Shown here piece by piece: positions 24,349 through 33,745 of a stretch of 64,000 bases of DNA (position 1 is the stretch's first letter; every line of letters starts with the position of its first letter). Both the position numbers and the translations under genes were made by a program. The notes under the pieces were generated by a model. The model worked only from the letters and a program-made list of their open reading frames with translations, was not told where the DNA came from and did not search any database. The stretch spans positions 18,002,300 through 18,066,299 of the forward strand of contig NC_049991.1 in the NCBI RefSeq assembly GCF_000003815.2, in the 5' to 3' direction. This DNA is from Branchiostoma floridae (Eukaryota; Chordata; Leptocardii; Amphioxiformes; Branchiostomatidae).

Positions 24349-24919
24349 CACAACTGTTTTAGCCACCAAATCAAGCTATCTGAGAGAGAGAGAAAAAACT
24401 CAGCATAAAGTTCTAAATTGCAGATTCTTTTAATGACATGGTTGTAAAATGCAACTTACCATATTAAAGGAGTTTATGTAAAATGCCAATGAAAAGAAAT
24501 TTATATAAAATGCTAATGATAAATTCAACTAATAGTTCTTTCAAATATTTGACTTGTAAATAAAAACATCATGACACTGACAACAAGCTTGCGTTAAATG
24601 CGAAACTTACACATATTCGATTAATATCTTCACACATCAGGTAGAGTGTTTGTGAACCGAGCAGTCCTTCATCTTACTTTATCGTTGTTTCCTAGTGTCC
24701 TATGAAAAACTTCCTCAGTCGAGATGAATTAGCCAAGCACCATGTTTCTTGGAGCTTACAAGAGTTTGTGCAAATCAAAGATTGTCCCTTCTAGAATTCA
24801 ACCAACTAAGGTCCGTTATGTTTAGTGCAGTATTTTGATTACACCGGACTAAGGTTCATTCTACTTTTCCAGGCGTCATTTTCCTTCATGATGTTCTGTT
24901 TAATATGTTCTGGTTTATT
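24349..24919. other. NXPE-C 3' flank
   Basis: AT-rich 3' UTR and flank of NXPE-C, with AATAAA at about 24557, converging on the 3' end of the minus-strand two-TM gene. No other feature seen. Confidence 0.6.
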
Positions 24920-26203
24920 TTACCTGTCTGCACAGTCTAGCCTGGAGTCCAGTCCTGTTCGCTGAGTAGCGACCTTGGGGAGCGGAACAAAGCGAACAGG
25001 ACTGGACTCCAGGCTAGCACAGTCTGCTTCGGAAGATGAAGAAGAACCGCTTCCTTCTGTTTCGTCAATAAAGCAGATGTCCTCAGCACTCACAGTACTC
25101 TCTGTGCTTTGGCTCGACGTGAGCGCCTCAACAATCAATGATCTTTGTGTCGTGTCGTCTTCTGTACTCGAATCAGAGTCATCATCTGTTGGTACTACTT
25201 CAACCTCTACAGGCGGTATGACAATGTTGTCAGTGAATGAATCACAGTCTTTATCCTCTATTGATGGAATTTCTATGGTAAGGACGTCCTCTTGGAGTTT
25301 TTCAGTCAGCAGCTCCTCTATGTTGACGTACGTTGCACCGTCGTCTTTAGAAGAGGCGCGCTGTTCTTGTATGGTTAAGATGATTTGCCGCGCCGCGCCG
25401 ACGACAATCATGAGAAAACAGAGGGAGACGAGGACCGGGCCGATGATGTTGAGCGGCACCAGGGGATGATCGTACAGCGTGAAGGCCAGGAGGGTCATGA
25501 GGATGCTGGGGATGAGGAGGACTGTACCGCAGATCAGCGGCCCCTGGCGACTGCACTGCAGCTTGCCGGCGTTGCCACACGTTTCAAGTTTCAAAGCGCG
25601 CCTCCTACGTTTGCGAAACGGGCTCCCCTCTCCTCCGTCGTCCTCCGAAGAACAGCCATTTGGGTAAGAGTCTCCGATCAAAACGTTCCGTTCTTCTTCC
25701 TCTCCATCTCCTTCTTGCAACCCTCTCACGTCTTCTTCTACAGTGCTACAAATTCCCTGTTGACTCTTTACTTCATTGTCCTCAGTAATATCCTCAATGA
25801 TCTTGCTCCTTTCATCCTGAAGACCCATTTGTGATTTCTCGCCACTTTTGCAGCCCGGACAGTGGACATGCCTTTCTTCAGAACCCCCGGCACGTCTACG
25901 ACAACAGCCCTTCTTAACTCTGCTTCTTTCTTGTAATTGTAAGTATTGCTGTATGTCTTGAGCGTTGTCGTCAAGACCGATTCTAATTCGACCCGTTCCT
26001 GTGTTATGTTTACCATGATGCCGACACGAAGGCTTGTGCTTGACGGACTTCTGCTGACGCTTGTTTCCCTTGGTCTTGTCTTTGCTGCGGGAACGGGAAC
26101 GTTTGCGACCGCTGTTCTTCGTCTTCCGCCGTCCGGTGTTCCGTTTCCGACGAGTCTTCGTCTTTGGTATGGCCTCGCGATGTCTGTAGCCAATCGGAGG
26201 CAT
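24920..26203 (-). CDS. Two-pass membrane protein with basic N-terminus and acidic Ser-rich tail
   Basis: A single open frame of 427 aa starts at ATG 26203, with an in-frame TGA upstream at about 26228. Residues 1-60 are Lys/Arg-rich (RKRSRSRSKDK). About 95-118 contain a cysteine cluster (KKGCCRRR...HCPGC). About 128-195 are acidic, followed by an FRKRRRRA block at 196-203. Two hydrophobic helices lie at about 221-244 and 251-277. The C-tail is acidic and Ser/Thr-rich, with repeated S-S-T-E type motifs. AATAAA begins immediately after the TAA stop, implying a very short 3' UTR. Residues 396-424 are encoded by a hairpin insertion; without it the protein would end at 398 aa. Family not recognised. 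Topology resembles the 1268-1711 ORF. Confidence 0.75.
   Translation of the reverse strand: MPPIGYRHREAIPKTKTRRKRNTGRRKTKNSGRKRSRSRSKDKTKGNKRQQKSVKHKPSCRHHGKHNTGTGRIRIGLDDNAQDIQQYLQLQERSRVKKGCCRRRAGGSEERHVHCPGCKSGEKSQMGLQDERSKIIEDITEDNEVKSQQGICSTVEEDVRGLQEGDGEEEERNVLIGDSYPNGCSSEDDGGEGSPFRKRRRRALKLETCGNAGKLQCSRQGPLICGTVLLIPSILMTLLAFTLYDHPLVPLNIIGPVLVSLCFLMIVVGAARQIILTIQEQRASSKDDGATYVNIEELLTEKLQEDVLTIEIPSIEDKDCDSFTDNIVIPPVEVEVVPTDDDSDSSTEDDTTQRSLIVEALTSSQSTESTVSAEDICFIDETEGSGSSSSSEADCASLESSPVRFVPLPKVATQRTGLDSRLDCADR
24931..25025. mobile_element. 87-bp hairpin MITE-like insertion inside a coding exon
   Basis: Perfect 27-bp arms at 24937-24963 and 24991-25017 (CTAGCCTGGAGTCCAGTCCT... and its complement) enclose a 27-nt loop. 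Direct 8-bp repeats CACAGTCT flank it at 24931-24938 and 25018-25025, the size typical of hAT elements. The insertion plus one copy of the duplication is 87 nt, so the frame of the two-TM gene is kept and 29 codons are added. Confidence 0.88.
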
Positions 26204-27069
26204 CTTCCGACGTAAACTTGCTGATCAATGAAGCTGAAGATTCTTCAGTTTCCTTCCTCAGACTCAAACAGGACAGATGGCCGCTCGACTGTCTAGTGTA
26301 ACACTCACAAAACATTCAGTGATAAAAAATAAAGACACCGGCCTTGAGGTTGACAGCATACACCGAGCGATGAGCGGCTGGGACACAAGACACGGTGCAA
26401 CGTAAAATGAACTTTTCCCCTGAAATCTTCATCGTAGTTCATGTGATTTACAATAAATATCTTGTAAATCTGTTTTAAAGAATTCAGCGACATCGACTCG
26501 TTATTCTTTGGTGAGATAGAATACAAAGGTTTGTCCTTGTGTGACTGCCTTTCGATGATTAAACGCGTTGGATTGGAAACCTTGCTTTGTCGGTTATGTC
26601 TGAAGACAGTCCCCCGCTCACAAGCCTACTGTCTATGACATTGTTTCTAAAGGTCATCTCTGTCCGTTAGTATTCTATAGCAATATATAATCTACCAATC
26701 CATCCTTCCATCTTTATCCACAATGCGTTGTTATGCTCGTGGCTGATAGGTTTATATGGATAGCTTACCTCAACGATGTGTCAAGTATAGTGAGTCCCAT
26801 ATGATTTTGACCTTTTGCGTGACAATTTATGAGTTATGTATTAATGAATAAGGCCACAATAAGTTGATGTTATGGATGACATCCCTTGGTTATTTAAAAT
26901 TTAACATGCTGCAAGAGAGGAAAAGGGAAGGCAAGCAAAAACATAATAATAAATGATGAAAACACACACACACCCCTAATTTCACTAACGCTTGTCAGGT
27001 GTCCCTGATATTGTTTCTGAGTACAAATTATCAAGACACTTCTTATGGTCACTTATTATGTAGATAATT
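26204..27069. other. Upstream flank of the two-TM gene, no further gene seen
   Basis: No convincing TATA box or 5' exon could be assigned. The frame at 26315-26010 (minus) is a shadow of the two-TM gene. Confidence 0.5.
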
Positions 27070-27313
27070 ATCAGCATTAAACACAAAGATCAAGAACCTT
27101 GTGTATAGTAAGGGCTCTGCAACAGACTTGAGTCAGTCTACAGATGTGTACAGTCCCATGTGGCAGAGACTGTCATTCTCGTATAGGACTGTTTAGCAAC
27201 AGTCGACGCTGTAGGGCTGATATCAATTAGTATTTTACCATGGCCAATATTGACCGAAGGAGGCCATATATGTATCAGCATTAAACACAAAGACCAAGAA
27301 TCTTGTGTATAGT
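27070..27313. repeat. Dispersed 150-bp repeat, copy 2, between 40-bp direct repeats
   Basis: Copy of the 12425-12573 repeat at 27119-27272. It lies between near-identical direct repeats at 27070-27109 and 27274-27313 (ATCAGCATTAAACACAAAGA...). This looks like a tandem duplication or an element with long direct ends. Positions 27314-28200 hold no gene. Confidence 0.8.
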
Positions 27314-28109
27314 GATCACCTGCCCACATAGCCATAGACCAGATTTCAATAACCTCCTGCATGTGCGGTTTGTCTTTTTGTATAGACCGGGGCGTGGAGT
27401 AGTGTATAACACAAAGACTGTCTCCGACTTATTGTTGAATAATGATCATATACAATGTATAGCCAATCTATCTATCCATATACATATTATGTACTATATC
27501 TATACATAAAACATCAACAGAATGTTTCACACAAAACAAAAAGCAAAGTTTAATATCATCGTCACATCCCATACTAAGTCATAAGATTCAATATAATACA
27601 TACAAATATTATGTTTCATATAGTTTCGATGGATATTTCCACACGAATAAATACGCAACAAATTAAATCGTCACTATAAGCTTTTAAAAACATAAGATAT
27701 GCCCTACAGCGTCTCATTGCTAGGGGGCAGTGTTGTCTCTAATTCTAACACACAACTTAGGCCTTAAGATATTCATTAGAGCTTCAATCTTAGAATACTG
27801 CTCTAGCTACAAGAATTGAACGTTAGTAATCAATTCTTTGAGTTCCTAAATGACAGTAACGGCCGACAATACTGTAAAATGGCAATGCCATTATGTTATG
27901 GCGTAAGAAAGTCAAATAAGAATCCCTCTCACGAACAGTCTTTGATTAAAAACTCCTATTTATATCAAACATATCGTGGGTACTGCTAGCTACTTCTGAA
28001 GAATAATGTAGCTAACCTATGGTAAATGTACATCATAGTTAAAGCCGTGAATGCGTAGTCTGCTTCCGTGTGTGCGTTTTCACGCTTTTGGCCTCTTACT
28101 CGATGGAGA

Positions 28110-28681
28110 AGGAAGAAAATGCACGACTTAAGCTCTGTTCTAAAGCCTAACTTAGATTATTTGAACCAATCAGATACTTTGCCGTTGACCAGATATCTGT
28201 TTTATTCTGTTCGTCTGGCTGCCTGTCTGATTTTTTTTCGTGAAAACATTTGCCTACCGCTTATGACAGAATTTGACAATAAGAAAATTTCACTTTTTGA
28301 TGTTGGCCCAGTCTATCGTATCTGTTTGTTTCATCGTCTGTCTCTCTATATTTTTTTTCTGTCTGCAATGGTTATCTTTTCTTGAAAATATTCGCCTACC
28401 GCATCTAAAGCTTCTGAAGTTCTGACAATAAAAGAAATTACACTGTCTGAGGTTGGCCCAGTCTTTCCTATCTGTTTGTTTCACTGTCTGTCATGCTTTT
28501 CTTCTCTGTCATGTTTTTTCTTTTCTTGTAAATATTCGCCTACCGCATATAACACTTCTATAGGAAAATTACACTGTTTACTGTTGGCCCAGTCTTATCC
28601 TTGTTTCGCCGTCTGTTTCTCTGTGATGTTTTTCCTCTCATGTTCTTTTCGTCTGTCATGTTGTTTTTTCTCTTGACAACG
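28110..28681. repeat. Tandem array copied from the 3' end of the 108-aa gene
   Basis: Units of 142-147 bp carry GCCTACCGC at 28252, 28394 and 28538. The fourth occurrence, 28685, is the true stop-codon region of the gene at 28682-30728. Units also share TTGGCCCAGTCT, TCTGTTTGTTTCA and TTTTCTTG blocks. In the copies the stop codon is replaced (minus-strand GGCGAA or GGCAAA instead of GGCTAA). Confidence 0.85.
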
Positions 28682-30728
28682 TTAGCCTACCGCGGACGCC
28701 AGGACAGTTTCTATTCCCCGCTCGACGCCCTCGAGGTACTCTAGCATGGGCCTGTTGGTCTTGTGCTGGTAGTAGCGCGTGCGGAAGTGCTTGTCGTTGA
28801 TGGTCCTCCGCACGTCGTCCCGCACGCAGTCGGGCAGGTAGTACAGCACACGGCCCATGTCGGTCCCTAGCAGGATGCCCGCCTCCGTGTAGGTCCCGTC
28901 CTGAACCTCCTTGTACGTCTTCTCCATCTTCTCCGTCAGCAGGCTGTACATGAACTCGTACATCGCCACGTAGTCCTTGTGGGCCATCGCACCTGTTTGG
29001 GAGGGAGGGGGATAAGTCAGAGGGTGAACGAAAGAGCGAGTAGTACAAGGAAAAAGTAAGTCGAATTGTTTTCTGTCAATTACTGTACATGAACCAGAAT
29101 ATCACAACGTAGTCTTCCATTTGCTCTAATTATTGATAAGCATTTCGTTCTTAAGCAACGGATTTCTAAATAATCTTTTGATGAAAGTTGGAAAGAACGC
29201 CCACTGTATGACGTCATGTATTGACGTGTACCTTCCTCCTTCTTTGTGTAATTTTCTTTTCCCATACTTTCGGCGTAATGTTGTTTTTTCCACACATTCC
29301 CTTCTTCCTTACATTAAGTTACAATCCATCTTGAATCGCCCCTTGGGCTTTGCCAGCCTTCGTGCATCCCAAGTAAACACGGCTGTGCCGTTTCCGGCGC
29401 CTTTCACTTAAGTTCTGTGTTCTTTATGGCTCACACAAACACCGCGTAGCTGCCCGGGTAACCTTTACTCTCCTCACATCGTTTCTCACAGGCTGCGGGG
29501 CTCGCGTGTCTAAACAGTGCGCCCTGCCATCGTACATCAACCGTGCGAATTTCTGAAGACATTCGTAATACCCCAGTTCCACTAGACGGCGATCGCGCTG
29601 CGTTCTCACTGCGACATATATAGGATATGTGTAACCTTCACTTTCATATTGGGTGTATCACACAAAACGTAAAGGTGTGACTGAGAAGACAAAAAAAAAC
29701 ACGAAGTGTGAAAAGATTCGTTTTTTTTCTATACAATTCGTTGAGCGATCTGTCAATTTATAGGTCGCAGAGAGAGCGCAGTGAGAGCGCCGTCGTAGTT
29801 GGAAGGGGGTATTAAGCTAGAGAAATATATCCAACCCCGACGTGGAAAACAAATTACTTTCGGAAGCTAGAGAATTACATTCGTAAGCTATAGAAATATA
29901 TCCATCCCTGACTTTGAAAACAAATTGCATTCGTAAGCTAGAGAATTACATCTAGTAAGCAAGAAAAATATTTCCATCCCTGACTTGGAATACAAATTAA
30001 GTTCGGAAGCTAGAGAATTACATTAGTAAGCAAGAGAAATATAGTCATCCTTCACTTGGAAAACAACAACGCGAAAGAACGAAAATGGTGGAGTTATTCC
30101 CAAAAGTTGTGATTAAAAACATCTGGTGTAAGAGAATTTCTCTTCAATATGTATCATAAAGCAGTGAAGAACTAAATTTTCGAAAAGTTATGATTGTTGA
30201 CGAAAGATAATATAACATACATCCTACACTAGGTTCAAACTTCACATCATGATACATAGCATGTCACTTCTGAACAAACAACATGTGGCATGCCTTTCTA
30301 CATCAACTATGCATTTTCCAGTCATACATAAGGAGAACTAAGCTACAGTGAATTAAAAAAAAAAAAAATTTTAAGATTTTTTTTTCACATTATACCAAAT
30401 CACATGTGCACAATGATATAATTTAGCATGATACTTCGCATCAGGCTCATTAATATAAAGCAACATCATGTTTCTATTGAATTCATATATGCAATTTTTT
30501 TTCAACAATTACAAAACACACATATGAAAAACGCACTTATATGCATTATATATCAACATAGCACCACATATATTGCTGATTCCATCCACTCTTTTACTTA
30601 AGACAATCATATTTCAAAAGCAGTTGACGGAATTATATTGTAACAACAAAATAAAAAGAGAAAGAGAAAAATAAAAATAAAAATAAAAGTTGTGTGTGTG
30701 TGGCATGCTTACCCAGCGCATAATCCAT
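28682..30728 (-). CDS. Two-exon gene, 108-aa protein, family not recognised
   Basis: Exon 1 coding part is 30728-30713 (ATGGATTATGCGCTGG, then donor GTAAGC). Exon 2 is 28992-28682 after a CCCAAACAG acceptor. The junction is phase 1 and joins cleanly to give 108 aa ending in TAA. The protein begins MDYALGAMAHKDYVAMYEF and is mostly helical in appearance, with heptad-like spacing in the first half. It has one cysteine (near residue 63), no signal peptide and no TM segment, so it is probably cytosolic. Codon bias is GC-rich at third positions, unlike the surrounding AT-rich DNA, supporting a real exon. A further 5' UTR exon boundary (TTTGTCTGCAG) precedes exon 1 at about 30756. I do not recognise the family. 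Confidence 0.78.
29568..29814 (-). mobile_element. MITE family 1, copy 2, in the intron of the 108-aa gene
   Basis: Reverse-oriented copy. It starts TACCCCAGTTCCACTAGACG and ends GGAAGGGGGTA. Internal AAAAGATTCGTTT, ACAATTCGTTGAGCGATCTG and GGATATGTGTAACCTTCACT match the other copies in reverse complement. Confidence 0.85.
29815..30065. repeat. Tandem repeat, unit about 72 bp, 3.4 copies
   Basis: Units carry TAAGC(T/A)AGAGAAATAT, CCATCCCTGACTTGGAA and GGAAGCTAGAGAATTACAT at 29815, 29886, 29957 and 30029. The array directly abuts the MITE at 29568-29814. The rest of the intron (30066-30712) is AT-rich without other features. Confidence 0.85.
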
Positions 30729-31477
30729 TGTAACTGGTTGGTTGGTTCACACACACTGCAGACAAAGTAATGGTCAGACGTGCACAGCAACTCCACAGCC
30801 TAGTGCAAAGCAAGACGGTTAGCCGAGGGGCCGGCACAACACAACATGCACAGCTACGTACGGGAGTAGCAACTGCACAAGAAATATATATACGGGGAGG
30901 AAATATCTAGTGGGGGAAATAACGTCAAAAGTTATTTTCAACGGTTATCTTGAATAAACCTAGGCGTGTGCCCAAACCACCAGACGACCGCAGAAGTATT
31001 CCTTATAAGGCATGTGGTGCAAAAACAAGCCTGAAGACACCCCCATACATAACTTCACCCTGACTCTTGTGTGTTGCTTGTAAGTGGAATGTTCCATTAT
31101 ATCAAGGGGGAGGAGCAGTAGCATAAGATTTTAATACTGTTACAATAAGTCGCCAAGAATGTACTACATGTATATTAAAACTGTCATTTTGGGAAGATTA
31201 GATTACTAGTACAATGTGAAATGCCAAAGTTTTTTGAATCTTTGTAGTGCTTGTTTAAAGAAAATATTGGTGTTTATTTTCGTCGGTGGTATTGGACACC
31301 CCTCTAGCGGAATGTATTGGGCTGCACTTGTGAACCTAGCACATTCCAGAGCGCGGTGTCGGACGTTTTCCGCTGTGTGGGTCAGAGCGTACGTCAGCGG
31401 CAACCAGAAAATATATCATGATCAACAGCGCGATGCTTAAGGGGATAGCCTTAACACCGGGTTTCTCGGTGGGCGGC

Positions 31478-31578
31478 ATGGGTACCATCCTTTTTCTATC
31501 GGGGCTCCTTACAACCCTAGAAAATTGTTTTTAGGATAGTGAGTATAAGGAGCCCCGGTAGAATTAGGATGGTACCCA
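31478..31578. repeat. Hairpin with 33-bp arms
   Basis: Arms 31478-31511 (ATGGGTACCATCCTTTTTCT...GGGGCTCCTTA) and 31546-31578 (its near complement) flank a 34-nt loop. A small foldback element is likely. Other parts of 30760-32100 show no gene. Confidence 0.85.
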
Positions 31579-32109
31579 GAACTGCAACTTAAAGTAACGT
31601 TACAAAATAATGACTTTTTTGCATATGTAATCTAATTATTTCTAATTAATCCAATTAATTCCTTATTATTCCTTATTTTAGGCACCAACTGACACATAGT
31701 AAAACGAAAAGGAGAATATGTACGTACAAAATTCAAGAAAATATAACAAGATAGCAATTTATATACACAGACACCTCCATAGTTTTTTAAGAAGATGTTG
31801 CCATAGAGCGAAACATACTTTTTAATCTTTCTGATTTTTTTTATCAATTTAATGTTTGTACTGATGATAAGCAATTGATTTTTCCTAATCTTCAAGCAGT
31901 CAATAATTGGTACCATTGTGTACCTAAAACAACAGCAAGAACAACAACATATTCATCAAAATAGCATGAAACACACAGAGAAGTCTGCCGTCGAGGTTAT
32001 GACAGTAACGTGGGCGCAAGATGTGGCGTGTTTGTCGTCTGCGGTTCGATCGGACGTGACGTGCGCTATGCCGTGGGAACCTTGGGAAGCGTGCCGAGGG
32101 GCAAGTACG

Positions 32110-33240
32110 AGTCAGGGAGAAACCATTGTCAAAACACAAGTCGTTTCCTCTGATTGTTTTTGTCAGGATACGTCCCATTACGTCAGTATGAAAACATACG
32201 TCGGATAAAACGTCAGAGAATGACTAGGTTTGTGTCGTAATATAGTTCCTGTGGCTGTGAACCTTCAAGTAAAAAATGTGGCATATAATCTTTTGTTTGC
32301 AATGATAGCGGTTCTCAAGACATTTTGTGATCATAGACTACTTTCTGTTCTCGGATTTTAGGTTTCAGTTTTGTTGTTACTTATGTGTGTCTTTAGTTTG
32401 CATGTTTGTCATGATTTTCGCATTGTAACATTATGTTTTTTATCATCAATAAAAGAATGATAAAAAAACTGTGGGCCAATAGTCAGGGAGAAAACCTTTG
32501 CCAACATAAGTCATTTCCTTTGATTAAGAAGATTATCCATGTCAGGATACATCACGTTGCGTCAGTATGAAAGCATACGTCGGATACAACGTCAACGAAG
32601 GACTAGGTTTGTGTCCTAATATAGTGCCCGTGTCTGTGAACCTTCAAGACTCAGGGACAAAACCTTTGCCAACACAAACCTTTTCCTCTGATTAAAAACA
32701 AAATGATAGCTACCTGACAAGTACCAGCCAAGGACAAACTTTTACCAACACATGTGCAGGTCTTTTCCTCTCATTAACAAGACAATTCATGTCTAGGATA
32801 CGTCATATTACGTCAGTATCAAATATTCCGTGCGTGCATACACACAATGGATGATAGGATTTCTGTCGAATACTGTGAAAACCGCGGGAAAGGCTCAGGG
32901 ACAAAACTTTAGCCAATATATATGTCTTTTTCCATTAAATGCCAAATATAAGTCTTTTTCCACTAATTGATCATTGCAGCGTGAATGCATTGCGCTGTAC
33001 TTTACAGTTCTTGTACGTATATGTAAGCGTGCCGCAATACGTAAGTATGAGTCGGCGAACCTGAAAGTGATAGCCGCGGGATAAGTCAGGGCCAAAACCT
33101 GTGCCAGCAGACGTATTTTCCTCTGATTAAGAAGACGACTCTTGTCAGCACAGAGTGCGCGGTTGTTTGTGAACTTCGATATAATAGCTAGGGGCTGAAA
33201 CCGAGCCGGGGAAAACTGTGCCTGATATCTGATGAGTCCA
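32110..33240. repeat. Degenerate satellite-like repeat with TACGTCA motifs
   Basis: About five diverged units begin AGTCAGGGAGAAAACC or CTCAGGGACAAAAC (32115, 32482, 32651, 32894, 33085). They continue CTTTGCCAACACAAGT, TTTCCTCTGATTAA and GTCAGGATACGTC-ATTACGTCAGTATG, with GTGAACCTTCAAG at two unit ends. Unit length varies from about 110 to 370 bp. ACGTCA/GCGTCA (CRE-like half sites) recur in the better-kept units. Confidence 0.7.
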
Positions 33241-33379
33241 AGGACACAAATACCGGAGTGATGACGTCAAAACGATAACATATGTTTTCCTTATTTTTTT
33301 CTTAATCTTCCGGAATTGAATTTGAACTTCAATTAATTGATAAATTTAGATGGTCAATAGATCAACACATCAATATATC

Positions 33380-33745
33380 AATAAGTTTATTGCAAAATCT
33401 TGGCCGAAGGCTAATTGCAAGTAATAGACGAAAAGACAAACAGACAGTGAAAGCCATATAACTACTCTAGTTTAGATGCTGAGTCATGTTTCTAAATCCT
33501 AGCTTGTCAACATAAACTTTTTTCTGAAATAGTGAAAGATCAAAGATCGCACATTTTCTGAGATGTTCAAAGGAAAGTGGTTCTCTTTTTGTAAAAAAAA
33601 AACGTAGGATGAATAGACAAGTCATGATTACATTCTCTGGAAGATTCTGTAGCACGGAAAGCGAACATTTCAATTTCAAGAAACGTAATCTGGGTTTCTG
33701 TGAAAAATAAACACAACTTGAGAATGTCAACACGTCAGCCAACTA
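33380..33745 (-). repeat. Possible LINE 3' end fragment
   Basis: The start TTTATTGCAAAATCTTGGCC GAAGGCTAATTGCAAGTA is paralleled at 58485-58531. The 91-codon minus frame at 33742-33467 does not match RT motifs, so this may be 3' UTR only. Confidence 0.4.

Noticed and set aside
24975-25469. Ser-rich 164-codon + strand frame
   Set aside because: Antisense shadow of the acidic tail of the 427-aa two-TM gene.
28656-29048. 130-codon minus frame overlapping the 108-aa gene
   Set aside because: A Gly/Arg/His-rich shadow of the GC-rich exon. The other frame splices in phase to a start codon and has normal composition.
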